Source: JAAYCI01 sp031548875
Lineage (GTDB): Bacteria; Bacillota; Clostridia; Oscillospirales; Ruminococcaceae
NCBI GenBank assembly: GCA_031548875.1
Contig: JAVBQQ010000008.1
Span: forward strand, 1 to 64,000
Direction of reading: 5' to 3'
Length of the DNA: 64,000 nt
Below are positions 51,105-59,633 of this stretch, piece after piece. The translations under genes and the position numbers were made by a program. Under the pieces are notes generated by a model that worked only from the letters and a program-made list of their open reading frames with translations, did no database searches and was not told the DNA's origin. Each line of letters starts with the position of its first letter. Position 1 is the first letter of the stretch.

Positions 51105-52091
51105 ATGCATTGCAGCCTGAACATCCCCTCCGACCCATGGTCGCTTGCGCCCTTTGCGGACGCGGACGCGTTGCGGGCCTTCTACAGCCGCTTTGGCTGC
51201 GACGGTGTCGAGCTGATCCTGTGCGGGGAGGAATTTGGCGGAAAGATCGCCCCCGGCATGGTGCGGGGCCTGCACCTCGTGTTCTACCCCGAGTGGATCG
51301 CCCTCTGGCAGGAGGACTACGCCTACCTGGACGCAGAGTTCGGCAGCCGCCGCGCCTGGCAGGAATTTTACGAGGTGACAAACGCGGCGGGTCTCATCGC
51401 ACGCCACCGGCACGAGATCGAGACGGCGCAAAAGCTGGGGGCGGAATATGTGGTGTTCCACATTGGCGACAACAGCCTGCCTGAGTACTTTACACTGCGG
51501 GCCAAACGTACCGACGCCGAGATCGTGGACGCGAGCTGCGCTTTCTTGAACGCCGTGTTCGAAGGGCAGGGGTATGATATCACGCTGCTGCTGGAAAACA
51601 TGATGTTTGGCGGCATGGACCTGACGGATCCCGAGATGACCCGCCGCGCGCTGGACGGTGTGCGGCACCCGAACACCGGCGTGATGCTGGACACAGGCCA
51701 CCTGATGGCCACGAATACGTCCCTGCGCAGCGAGAAGCAGGCGTGCGGCTACCTGCATGGGATAGTGGATGCCCACGGCGCACTTGCGCAGCGGTTTTGG
51801 GGCATGCACCTGCACCGTTCGCTGCGCGGGGCCTACCTGCGCGCCGCGGCAAACAGGCCGGTGCCGCTGAATGCCGCGGCGCCCTACCTCGAGCGCTTTG
51901 CGCGCACCCAGCGCCACATGAGCCGGGCCGACCCGCACAAGCCTTTCACGAGCCCCTGTGTGGCCGAGCTAGTACAGCGCATCGCGCCCAAATGGCTGGT
52001 GCACGAGTTGGCGCACGGCAGCCAGGAAGAATGGGAGCGCGCGCTGGAACTGCAGGCCGCGGCATTGGGCGCGAAAGAGCGGCGCGGCTAA
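51105..52091 (+). CDS. TIM-barrel (sugar-phosphate isomerase/epimerase-like) protein in the cobalamin cluster
   Basis: This 328-residue protein has the xylose-isomerase-like TIM barrel. Putative metal ligands include the Glu of LLLENMMFGG, the Asp-His pair of GVMLDTGHLMAT, HLHRSLRG and the C-terminal WLVHELAHGS. GGAGG lies 5 bases before the ATG at 51105; the frame is open further upstream. It heads the rightward group with cobT, cobS and cobC, 83 bases before cobT. Position suggests a role in lower-ligand or B12 remodelling, but no reaction can be assigned. Confidence 0.75.
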   Translation: MHCSLNIPSDPWSLAPFADADALRAFYSRFGCDGVELILCGEEFGGKIAPGMVRGLHLVFYPEWIALWQEDYAYLDAEFGSRRAWQEFYEVTNAAGLIARHRHEIETAQKLGAEYVVFHIGDNSLPEYFTLRAKRTDAEIVDASCAFLNAVFEGQGYDITLLLENMMFGGMDLTDPEMTRRALDGVRHPNTGVMLDTGHLMATNTSLRSEKQACGYLHGIVDAHGALAQRFWGMHLHRSLRGAYLRAAANRPVPLNAAAPYLERFARTQRHMSRADPHKPFTSPCVAELVQRIAPKWLVHELAHGSQEEWERALELQAAALGAKERRG

Positions 52092-52102
52092 GGCAAAGGG
52101 AC

Positions 52103-52122
52103 GTGAACCCTTTGCGGTTCAC
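52103..52122. repeat. Hairpin between the TIM-barrel gene and cobT
   Basis: GTGAACC/GGTTCAC with 6-base loop, extendable on both sides (GGGA...TCCC). No T-run. Confidence 0.4.
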
Positions 52123-52174
52123 ATCCCGTGCCTTGAAGACAGTTACGACAAAAACGAGAGACGGGTGGAATGAG

Positions 52175-53230
52175 ATGCAGACATACCCCTGGCAGGGCCG
52201 GATACCGGCCCCGGACGAAGCCGCGCGGCAGGAGAGCCACGCGCGCTGGGCGGCCGTGGCAAAGCCGCTGGGCAGCCTGGGCCGGTTGGAAAGGGCTGTG
52301 GAGAAGATAGCGGCCCTAACCGGGGACGCCGGCTACACCATCGAAAAGCGGGTGGTGCTGCCCCTGTGTGCAGACAACGGTGTGGTCCGCCAGGGTGTCA
52401 CCCAGACGGGCAGCGAGGTGACGGCCGCCGTGGCGGCCAGCATGGCCCGTGGCGAGGCGTCAGTTTGCCGTATGGCGCGGGTGGCAAACGCCGGCGTGCA
52501 ACCGGTGGACATGGGCATGCTGCAGCCGTTGGACATACCCGGTCTTTTGCGGCGGCGCATCGCCGCCGGCACGGGCGACATCGCCGCTGGCCCTGCCATG
52601 ACGCCGCAGCAGGCGCTGGATGCCATCCGGACCGGCATCGCCCTCGTGCGTGAACAGCAGGCAGCCGGTGCGCGCATCCTGCTCACGGGGGAGATGGGCA
52701 TCGGAAACACCACCACTTCGGCGGCCATGGCGTCGGTACTGCTGGGCCGCCCGCCCGCGCAGGTGGCCGGCCGGGGGGCGGGGCTCTCGAGCCTTGGGCT
52801 GCAAACAAAGGTGGAGGTCATTACAAAAGCAATCGAGGTGAACCGGCCCGACCCCGCCGACGCGCTAGACGTGCTGGCAAAGCTTGGTGGGTTCGACATT
52901 GCCGGCATGGTGGGCATCTTTATCGGCGGCGCGCTGCACCGCCTGCCAATTTTGGTGGACGGGCTCATCTCCGCCGTTGCGGCACTGGCGGCCGTGCGCC
53001 TCTGCCCCGGCGCCATCCACGCCATGCTGGCCAGCCACATCTCGGCCGAGCCGGCCGGCCAGCTGCTGCTGGACGAGCTCGCGCTCGAACCGCTCATCTG
53101 CGCGGGCATGTACCTGGGCGAGGGCAGCGGCGCCGTGGCCGCCCTGCCGCTGCTGGACATGGCCTACGCCGTGTACGGCGGCTCTACCTTCGAAGACATC
53201 GAGGTGGAGCAGTACCAGCCACTGGTATAA
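52175..53230 (+). CDS. cobT: Nicotinate-nucleotide--dimethylbenzimidazole phosphoribosyltransferase
   Basis: This 351-residue enzyme makes alpha-ribazole phosphate from the lower-ligand base and nicotinate mononucleotide. Family marks: KPLGSLGRLE, LCADNGVVRQGVTQTG, GEMGIGNTTTSAA, GRGAGLSSLGLQTK, GGFDIAGMVGIFIGGA and, near the end, YLGEGSGAVAALPLLDMA with the catalytic Glu. The ATG at 52175 has GGTGGA upstream; the long open frame upstream is not coding. It is followed by cobS. Confidence 0.96.
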   Translation: MQTYPWQGRIPAPDEAARQESHARWAAVAKPLGSLGRLERAVEKIAALTGDAGYTIEKRVVLPLCADNGVVRQGVTQTGSEVTAAVAASMARGEASVCRMARVANAGVQPVDMGMLQPLDIPGLLRRRIAAGTGDIAAGPAMTPQQALDAIRTGIALVREQQAAGARILLTGEMGIGNTTTSAAMASVLLGRPPAQVAGRGAGLSSLGLQTKVEVITKAIEVNRPDPADALDVLAKLGGFDIAGMVGIFIGGALHRLPILVDGLISAVAALAAVRLCPGAIHAMLASHISAEPAGQLLLDELALEPLICAGMYLGEGSGAVAALPLLDMAYAVYGGSTFEDIEVEQYQPLV

Positions 53231-53287
53231 GGTGCGGCGGGGCGCTTTAGTGTACGTATCATTGCAGCGTAGAAAGGGGGGAGCACC

Positions 53288-54064
53288 ATGACCGCACTTC
53301 GGTCCATCGCCATCGCATTCGCGATGTTCTCGCGCATCCCCATGCCCCGCGTTTCGTGGGAGGGGCGCAACATGCGTTACACCATGGCCGCGTTCCCGTT
53401 GGTGGGCGCAGTGGTGGGGTTGGTGCTGCTTTTGTGGAACGTGCTGGCCCTCTGGTTGGGGTTTGCGCCCTTCCTGCGCGGTGCGGGCTTTGCGCTGTTG
53501 CCACTGCTGCTCACCGGCGGCATCCACCTGGACGGTTTTTGCGATACGGTGGACGCTTTGGCCAGCCACGCGCCGCCGGAGAAGAAGCAGCAGATTCTGG
53601 AAGACCCGCACGTAGGCTCGTTCGCGGCCATTGCCGTGGGGGCGTACCTGCTGGGTTTTGCGGCGCTGGGCGCCCAAGCGGCGGGCGAGTGGCGCCCCAT
53701 ACTGGCCTTTGGGCTTTTGTTCGTGCTCAGCCGGGCGTTGTCCGGCCTGGCCGTGGTATTTTTTGCCCCCGCGCGGGATTCCGGCCTCGCGCGTACCTTT
53801 GCAGATGCGGCCGCCCGTCGGGCCACTGGCTGGGTGCTGGGGTGTGTGGCGCTGGCCTGCGCGGCGGGGCTTGTGCTGTGGGGCGGCGCGGCGGGTGTTG
53901 CGGCGCTGGCGGCGGCGCTGCTTGTGCTGCTTGTGTATCATCGCGTGGCCACAGCCCAGTTCGGGGGCATCAGCGGCGACCTGGCTGGCTGGTTTTTGCA
54001 GCTGTGCGAGCTGTGTTCATTGGCTGCGCTGGTGCTGGTCCAGCGTGTGCTGGCCATTTTGTGA
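53288..54064 (+). CDS. cobS: Adenosylcobinamide-GDP ribazoletransferase (cobalamin synthase)
   Basis: This 258-residue membrane enzyme joins adenosylcobinamide-GDP to alpha-ribazole (phosphate). FSRIPMP near the start, GGIHLDGFCDTVDALASH (metal-binding DGxxD-type motif) and DPHVGSFAAIAVGAYLL are typical of CobS. About six membrane helices are predicted. AAGGGGGGAG precedes the ATG. It lies between cobT and cobC, matching the biochemical order. Confidence 0.95.
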   Translation: MTALRSIAIAFAMFSRIPMPRVSWEGRNMRYTMAAFPLVGAVVGLVLLLWNVLALWLGFAPFLRGAGFALLPLLLTGGIHLDGFCDTVDALASHAPPEKKQQILEDPHVGSFAAIAVGAYLLGFAALGAQAAGEWRPILAFGLLFVLSRALSGLAVVFFAPARDSGLARTFADAAARRATGWVLGCVALACAAGLVLWGGAAGVAALAAALLVLLVYHRVATAQFGGISGDLAGWFLQLCELCSLAALVLVQRVLAIL

Positions 54065-54085
54065 GAGCTGAAAGGAGAAGCCCTT

Positions 54086-54685
54086 GTGGAACTGACCATC
54101 CTGCGGCACGCGCCCGCGCGTGAAAACCTGCTGCGGCAGTATATCGGCTGCAGCGACCCACCCCTCTGCGCAGAAGGGGTGGCCATGGCCATGGGGCGGC
54201 CAAAGCGCCGGGAGGTGCCGCTTGTGTATACGAGCTGTCTGCAACGGGCGGTGCAGACAGCGGAGATCCTGTACCCTGGCGCGCGGCTGGAGCAGGTGTC
54301 GGGCTTTGACGAGATGAACTTTGGCGATTTTGAGCGCCGCACCTGGGAGGAACTGCGGCACGACCCCGCCTACAACGCGTGGCTGGCGTCCGATTGCGAG
54401 GCACCCTGCCCCGGCGGGGAGAGCAAGGCCCAGTTCATCCGGCGCTGCAGCCGCGCTTTTGTGCGGCTGATGGACGAAGCCGACCGCGCGGGCGAAACGT
54501 CACTGTACATCGTGGCCCACGCGGGCACCATCATGGCCGTGCTGTCCGAATACGCGCTGCCAGCGCGGGACTATTTTGACTGGACCAGCGGCTTTTGCGG
54601 CGGCTACCACCTGCGCGTACAGCGCGGGGAGGGAATAGACGGCCCGCCGGTGCTGCACCTGCTGGAGACGATCGTGGGCGGGTAG
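54086..54685 (+). CDS. cobC: Histidine phosphatase, probable alpha-ribazole phosphatase (CobC)
   Basis: This 199-residue protein starts at GTG with AAAGGAGAAG upstream. The phosphatase core is LRHAPARENLLRQYIGCSDPPL (catalytic His and Arg), LVYTSCLQRAVQTAE, FDEMNFGDFERRTWEEL and the second His in IVAHAGTIMAVL. Removing phosphate from alpha-ribazole-5'-phosphate is inferred from its place directly after cobS. It is the last gene of the rightward cob group and ends with TAG. Confidence 0.9.
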   Translation: MELTILRHAPARENLLRQYIGCSDPPLCAEGVAMAMGRPKRREVPLVYTSCLQRAVQTAEILYPGARLEQVSGFDEMNFGDFERRTWEELRHDPAYNAWLASDCEAPCPGGESKAQFIRRCSRAFVRLMDEADRAGETSLYIVAHAGTIMAVLSEYALPARDYFDWTSGFCGGYHLRVQRGEGIDGPPVLHLLETIVGG

Positions 54686-54730
54686 AGTGCGGGGGGACGG
54701 AAAAACACGAATGCACATCAGGCATATGAA

Positions 54731-54768
54731 AACGGCCCCGGGCATCCATCGCGGATCCCGGGGCCGTT
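54731..54768. terminator. Bidirectional terminator between cobC and the leftward GNAT gene
   Basis: AACGGCCCCGGG/CCCGGGGCCGTT, perfect 12-bp stem with 14-base loop. AAAA on the left gives T for the leftward transcript. Confidence 0.8.
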
Positions 54769-54793
54769 CTGTGCTTTCGTTTCTGGGGCACGT

Positions 54794-55342
54794 CTATTCC
54801 GGTTTTCCCTGCAGGGCTTCCCATTCGGCGCGCAACAGGCCCATCTGGATGCAGTCGTACCGCTGGCCGTCCCGGTAGATGTTCTCGCGCAGGCGGCCTT
54901 CGGTCACGAAGCCCGCCTGCACATACAGGTGGGCAGCGCTCTCGTTGTAAGAGATGACGTTGAGGCCCACCCGGTGCAGCCCCAGCTCGTAAAACGCGTA
55001 CTGCAGGATAAGCGCCAGCGCCTCGGTGCCGTAACCGCGGCCGCGGGCGGCTTGGTCGCCAATGCCGATGGCCAGCATGGCGGCCTGGTTGTTCCACTCG
55101 ATGCTGTGCAGGGCGACGAAGCCCAGCGGCTTGTCGTCGCCCAGCGCGCGCAGTCGGAACGTGAAACAGGTGGGGGAGGATGCCATCTCCTCCTTTACCT
55201 TGTCCGGCGTTTTTGGGAAGGCGATGTCTGTGTCCACCAGGCGCATAAAGTCGGAATCCTCGTACCATGGGGCCATCTGTTCGTCGTCGCCCTCATAGGC
55301 GGCGGTGAGGCGGATGCGCGCCCCGCGCAGCAGTTCTCTCAT
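54794..55342 (-). CDS. GNAT family N-acetyltransferase (RimJ/RimL-like)
   Basis: This 182-residue acetyltransferase of the RimJ/RimL type has a CoA-binding QAARGRGYGTEALALILQYAF. NVISYNESAAHLYVQAGFVTEGRLRENIYRDGQRYDCIQMGLLRAEW is the conserved C-terminal half. Its start overlaps the methionine synthase stop by 4 bases (ATGA), so it is the last gene of that operon. The substrate is unknown. Confidence 0.92.
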   Translation of the reverse strand: MRELLRGARIRLTAAYEGDDEQMAPWYEDSDFMRLVDTDIAFPKTPDKVKEEMASSPTCFTFRLRALGDDKPLGFVALHSIEWNNQAAMLAIGIGDQAARGRGYGTEALALILQYAFYELGLHRVGLNVISYNESAAHLYVQAGFVTEGRLRENIYRDGQRYDCIQMGLLRAEWEALQGKPE

Positions 55343-57729
55343 TTCGCGTATACCTCCTGTGCCGCGGCCACCGAGCGCCCGGCGTCTTTCACATAGTAAT
55401 CGGCGCCAATGGCGTTTGCATATTCCTGTGTGAGCACCGCGCCCCCCACCATCACACGGCAGGCAAGGCCCGCCTCGCGCAGCGCGCGCACCGTCTGCTC
55501 CATGGCGGGCAGGGTGGTGGTCATCAGCGCCGAAAGGCCCACCAGCCTTGCGCCGCTTTCGCGGGCGGCGTCCACCACCCGGTAGGGGTCCACGTCACGC
55601 CCCAGGTCGATGACGCGGAAGCCATAATTCTCCAAAAGAACCTTGGCTATATTCTTGCCGATGTCGTGTACGTCGCCCTTCACGGTGGCCACGACCACAG
55701 CGTCGCCCGCTTCGGCCGCGTCGCCGTACACACGGCGTATCTCGCTGAAGGCAGCCTGGGCAGCGCCCGCCGCAGCCAGCAGCTGTGGCAGGAACAGGCT
55801 GCCCTCCTCGAAGCCGGCGCCCACGGCATCCAGCGCAGGGATCAACTGGCCGTTGATGATATCGAGGCCGTCGGCACCGCTTTCCAGCAGGCCGGCCGCT
55901 GCGCGGGCGGCATCGCCCTGCAGGCCGCTCTCGATGGCTGCCCGCAGGGAAAGGCCGGCCCCAGCAGTGGGCGGATGCATGGATGGGGGTGTGGCGGAAG
56001 CCTGTCCACCGGACTTTTCCGTGCCGCCAAAGCGGGCCAGGTAGCGCCGCGCGTCGGGGTCGCGCCCGGCCAGCAGCTCAAAGGCGGCCACGGCGCCCAT
56101 CATCCCTTCGTCGTCCGGGTTCAGGATGGGCAGGTCCAGCCCGGCCTGCAGGGCCAGCGTGAGGAAGGCCTCATTCACCACCTCGCGCCGGGGCAGCCCA
56201 AAGCTGATATTGCTGACGCCCAGCACCGTCTTGAGGCCCAGCTCCCCATGCACCATGGCGATGGCGCGCAGAGTCTCTTCGGGGGCCTGCTCGCCGGCGG
56301 AAGCCGCCAGCGTGAGACAGTCGACGTACACGTCCTCCCTCGGGATGCCCGCCGCCAGCGCCGTGTCCAGGATGCGCCGCGCGATGTCGACGCGCGCCGC
56401 GGCGCTGTGGGGGATGCCGTTTTCGTCCAAAGCAAGGCCCACCACCGCCGAGCCGTACCGCGCGCACAGCGGCAGGATGGCGGCCAGCTTTTCCGTTTCG
56501 CCGCTGGTGGAATTGACGAGTGGCTTGCCGTTGTACACCCGCAGGGCGGCCTCCAGCGCGGCGGGGTTGGCGCTGTCCAGCACAAGGGGCAGGTCGCTCA
56601 CCGCCTGCACGGCTTTCACCGCGCGAGGCAAAAGATCCACCTCGTCCACGCCGGGCGCGCCCACGTTCACGTCCAGCAGGGCGGCACCCGCCCGCTGCTG
56701 CTCGGCGGCCAATGTCTGCACAAGGGTGAGATCGCCCGCGGCCAACGCTTCGCGCAGCCGTTTCTTGCCGGTGGGGTTGATGCGTTCACCTACCGGGCGC
56801 ACCCTGTCCACGGGCACGACGCGGGTGCCGCTGCACAGGATAGCGACGTGATCATATGGATGGGGAGCGGGCGTTCTGCCCTTGAACTGCCCGGCCAGCA
56901 GGCGGATGGTCTCGGGCGTGGTGCCGCAGCAGCCGCCCACGCCCGCCACACCCAGCCTTAGGCAGAGCTCCATCTGGCGGCAGAACTCTTCCGGCCCCAG
57001 CGAATAGGCGCCGGTGGCGGGGTCCGGCAGGCCGGCGTTGGGCTTGAGGTACACCGGCAGCGGGCTTGCCTTGCACAGCCGCTCGGCCAGTGGCAGCAGC
57101 GCTGCGGGGCCCAGCGAGCAGTTGATACCAAGTGCTGCGGCGCCAAGGCCCCACAGTGTGGCGGCCATCGCCTCGGGTGGGGTGCCGGCGAAAGTGCGGC
57201 CGTTCTCGTCAAAGGTCATGGAGCAGAAAACGGGCAGGTTTGTGTGTTCCCGCGCGGCCAGCAGGGCAGCCTTCACCTCGTACAGGTCGGTCATCGTGGC
57301 CAGCATCACAAGATCCGCCCCGGCGGCGGCCCCGGCGCGCATCACCTCGGCAAACAATTCATATGCATCTTCAAAGCGCAGAGCTCCCGCCGGTTCCAAC
57401 AGTTCACCCAGAGGGCCTACGTCCAGCGCTACCAGTGCGCCAGTGGAGGCGGCGGCCTCCCTTGCGATGCGCACACCTGCTTCCACTGTTTCCGCCACAG
57501 TGTGGCCGGTGCTGGCCAGCTTTTTGGCGTTGGCACCGAAGGTGCAGGTGCACAGGATATCCGCTCCCGCGTCGGCGTAGGCACGGTGGATGCCGCGCAC
57601 CGCATCGGGCATTGTGAACAGCGCTTCCTCGGTAGGCAGGCCCGGGGCGAGGCCCGCGGCCTGTACCATCGTGCCAAGCGCGCCGTCGAAAAGTACGAAC
57701 TGTCCGCGGTCAAACAGGGTCGGTTGCAT
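55339..57729 (-). CDS. metH: B12-dependent methionine synthase without activation domain
   Basis: This 796-residue enzyme transfers a methyl group from methyltetrahydrofolate to homocysteine through cobalamin. Residues 1-290: homocysteine-binding barrel with zinc cysteines in INCSLGP and VGGCCGTTPE. About 310-570: pterin-binding barrel (GERINPTGKKRL, LLDVNVGAPG, LPLVLDSANPAALEAAL). About 600-796: B12 cap and B12-binding domain with VKGDVHDIGKN (lower-axial His). The C-terminal S-adenosylmethionine activation domain of E. coli MetH is absent and encoded by the overlapping upstream gene. The ATG at 57729 follows AAGGAGA. Confidence 0.95.
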   Translation of the reverse strand: MQPTLFDRGQFVLFDGALGTMVQAAGLAPGLPTEEALFTMPDAVRGIHRAYADAGADILCTCTFGANAKKLASTGHTVAETVEAGVRIAREAAASTGALVALDVGPLGELLEPAGALRFEDAYELFAEVMRAGAAAGADLVMLATMTDLYEVKAALLAAREHTNLPVFCSMTFDENGRTFAGTPPEAMAATLWGLGAAALGINCSLGPAALLPLAERLCKASPLPVYLKPNAGLPDPATGAYSLGPEEFCRQMELCLRLGVAGVGGCCGTTPETIRLLAGQFKGRTPAPHPYDHVAILCSGTRVVPVDRVRPVGERINPTGKKRLREALAAGDLTLVQTLAAEQQRAGAALLDVNVGAPGVDEVDLLPRAVKAVQAVSDLPLVLDSANPAALEAALRVYNGKPLVNSTSGETEKLAAILPLCARYGSAVVGLALDENGIPHSAAARVDIARRILDTALAAGIPREDVYVDCLTLAASAGEQAPEETLRAIAMVHGELGLKTVLGVSNISFGLPRREVVNEAFLTLALQAGLDLPILNPDDEGMMGAVAAFELLAGRDPDARRYLARFGGTEKSGGQASATPPSMHPPTAGAGLSLRAAIESGLQGDAARAAAGLLESGADGLDIINGQLIPALDAVGAGFEEGSLFLPQLLAAAGAAQAAFSEIRRVYGDAAEAGDAVVVATVKGDVHDIGKNIAKVLLENYGFRVIDLGRDVDPYRVVDAARESGARLVGLSALMTTTLPAMEQTVRALREAGLACRVMVGGAVLTQEYANAIGADYYVKDAGRSVAAAQEVYAK

Positions 57730-58417
57730 GCGGCGTCTCCTTCTTGGGGGATTTCGATGTGGAGGACGGAGTGCGGTGGCGGCAGTTTTCGGCCATGACG
57801 CAGCTTTCGCACCCTGGCCACAGCCCAGCCACCGGCCGGTGTGCCACACCCACCACGGCCGTGATGCTCTTGCGGGGCAGCAGCATGCCGCCCTCGCCAG
57901 CCGAAAGGCCGATGGCACGCGGAGCGTCCAACAGGCGCAACAGCGGGGCCTGGGCATCCAGCGGGAAATCCCCGTACCCCGGCGAAAAACGGCCGGTGAG
58001 GTACTGACCCTGCGCAGCCTGCGTGCACAGCAGTTGTTCGGCGGCATCGGCGCACTGTTCGGCCAGCGCCGATGCGGCGGCGTCCAAAAGAACGCTGTGT
58101 GGCAGGTCCACCGCTGCTGCCCGGCGGATAGCGTCGTCCATCCCGCGCCCCAGCGTGAGCGCGAACAGGATGGCCGCGTGGCAACCCTGCAGATGGGCGG
58201 CGATATCTTTCCCCGAGAGGGGCGTGCCGGCAAGTGCGGGCGGGATCATGGCATCCAACGGCAGCATGCGCCACGCCCAGAGTGGATGGGCAGCCGTTTC
58301 GGCGGTATGGACAGCCGCTTTCAGGCGCAGCCGGGTCTGTTCGTCGGGCGCGCATGTGCCGTAGCCCAGCGCCCGAACGAGCTCTTTCAAAGGCAGCCGG
58401 ACGCCCTTCAGTACCAT
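57710..58417 (-). CDS. Methionine synthase activation-domain protein
   Basis: This 235-residue protein resembles the reactivation domain of MetH, which remethylates oxidised cobalamin with S-adenosylmethionine. The family marks are GRFSPGYGDFPLDAQ and the C-terminal CESCVMAENCRHR cysteine group, plus a helical N-half. It overlaps metH by 20 bases, so translation is probably coupled and the two proteins work together. The promoter lies just upstream. Confidence 0.88.
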   Translation of the reverse strand: MVLKGVRLPLKELVRALGYGTCAPDEQTRLRLKAAVHTAETAAHPLWAWRMLPLDAMIPPALAGTPLSGKDIAAHLQGCHAAILFALTLGRGMDDAIRRAAAVDLPHSVLLDAAASALAEQCADAAEQLLCTQAAQGQYLTGRFSPGYGDFPLDAQAPLLRLLDAPRAIGLSAGEGGMLLPRKSITAVVGVAHRPVAGLWPGCESCVMAENCRHRTPSSTSKSPKKETPHATDPV

Positions 58418-58467
58418 GCGAGCATCCCACTCCTTCCCGCGCTTGCCTGACGTTCCTGACGCATTCC

Positions 58468-58496
58468 ATTATACCGCCGCTCCGCCGTGATTGCAA
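58468..58496 (-). promoter_or_regulatory. Promoter of the methionine synthase operon
   Basis: Reading leftward, TTGCAA (58491-58496), exactly 17 bases, TATAAT (58468-58473). No cobalamin riboswitch lies between it and the first gene (about 50 bases). Confidence 0.75.
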
Positions 58497-58582
58497 AGGA
58501 AAGCGCGCAGTCGGTGCGATTGACAGTCCCCCATAATGTGCGGTAAGATGGAACCGTTCCAGCGAGGGATGTGCCCCACTTT

Positions 58583-58670
58583 GCCGCCGTGGTGGAATTG
58601 GCAGACACAACAGACTTAAAATCTGTCGCAACGAAGTTGCTTACCGGTTCGATCCCGGTCGGCGGCACCA
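58583..58670 (+). tRNA. tRNA-Leu (anticodon TAA)
   Basis: Acceptor GCCGCCG/CGGCGGC, anticodon stem ACAGA/TCTGT with loop CTTAAAA (TAA at 58617-58619), a long variable arm typical of tRNA-Leu, T-arm CCGGTTCGATCCCGG, and encoded CCA. It reads UUA. The next 280 bases are AT-richer, hold no gene except the SRAP promoter, and lead into the DNA-damage cassette. Confidence 0.96.
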
Positions 58671-58928
58671 TCTAGACTGTACAAAAAGGCTGTCATGCGA
58701 ATTTCTGGCATGATGACGCCGGTTGTGCGGTCTTTTTTATCACTTTTCCAAGGCTTGTACCACGGGCTGTCATAGCGCCTTTTTGACGTGTAGTTGCGAA
58801 TTGAACCCGCAGGGGAGGGTTTTTGTCAGAATACTTTCACGAATAGGTGGCAAGCAGGCTTTGGTATCGTCTGATTATTCTTCCCAGCCTCTGAAGCTGT
58901 TAAAGCACAAATCCAATATATATTTCTA

Positions 58929-58937
58929 TGGTATAAT
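58929..58937 (+). promoter_or_regulatory. Extended -10 promoter element of the SRAP gene
   Basis: TGG-TATAAT, about 33 bases before the coding start. No clear -35 box and no copy of the 61.5-kb operator. Confidence 0.55.
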
Positions 58938-58970
58938 ATACTCAAGTTAGATTCTTTGGAGGTGATCCCC

Positions 58971-59579
58971 ATCTGCGCCCATTTCATCATGATACCAAAA
59001 GACGAACTCACCCGCATCATCGCGGACGTGAAGAAGAACCTGCAGGTGCAGAGGCATGCGAACGCCTCCGCCTCGGGCGTGGACGTCTTCTGCAAAGCGG
59101 ATGTGCCTATCCTGGTGCCGGGCGATAACCGTCTGGAGATTGCGGTCATGAAATGGGGATATGCCGTGTTCTGGCAGAAGGGTGTTGTATACAACACCAA
59201 GGCGGAGACAGCCTTCGCGGCCAACCCCAACATGTGGACTGATTCGGTACAGTACCGGCGCTGTATCGTCCCGTCCTATGGCTTCTTTGAGCCGCACCGG
59301 ACAGATACCCACCCCAGCCCCAAGACAGGGCGGCCCGTCAAAGACCAGTACCGCTTCAACCTGCCCGGCAGCGACGTCCTCTTCATGGCCGGCGTGTTCG
59401 AAGAAAGACAGTTCTCCATCATGACGACCTGCCCCAATGCCTGGATGGAGGAAATCCACCCGCGCATGCCCATGGTGCTGCTGCCGGACGAACTGAATGT
59501 GTGGCTCTATGGCGACTACCAGAGCCTGGCTGACCGCAGCCGGATCCAGCTCGAAAGCAGAAAAGAAGAAGCCGCTTAA
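58971..59579 (+). CDS. SRAP (YedK/HMCES-type) abasic-site protein, apparent AUC start
   Basis: This protein of about 202 residues forms a stable thiazolidine link with abasic DNA through Cys2. Active-site residues are present: Cys in CAHFIM, Asn in VVYNTKAETAF, Glu in YGFFEPH and His in EIHPRMPM. Cys must be residue 2 after removal of Met, but the codon before it is ATC (58971-58973). An ideal GGAGGTGATC site (58958-58967) lies 8 bases before that ATC. In-frame TTG (58956) and GTG (58962) overlap the ribosome site and would bury the Cys. So initiation at AUC is likely. The protein otherwise has full length. Confidence 0.85.
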   Translation: MCAHFIMIPKDELTRIIADVKKNLQVQRHANASASGVDVFCKADVPILVPGDNRLEIAVMKWGYAVFWQKGVVYNTKAETAFAANPNMWTDSVQYRRCIVPSYGFFEPHRTDTHPSPKTGRPVKDQYRFNLPGSDVLFMAGVFEERQFSIMTTCPNAWMEEIHPRMPMVLLPDELNVWLYGDYQSLADRSRIQLESRKEEAA

Positions 59580-59594
59580 CAGCTACGAAACACA

Positions 59595-59630
59595 AAGGGC
59601 CTTGTTTACCTTCCAGTAAACAAGGCCCTT
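59595..59630. terminator. Bidirectional terminator between the SRAP and Cho-like genes
   Basis: AAGGGCCTTGTTTAC and its exact complement, 15-bp stem with 6-base loop, A and T tracts at both sides. Confidence 0.85.
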
Positions 59631-59633
59631 CTT

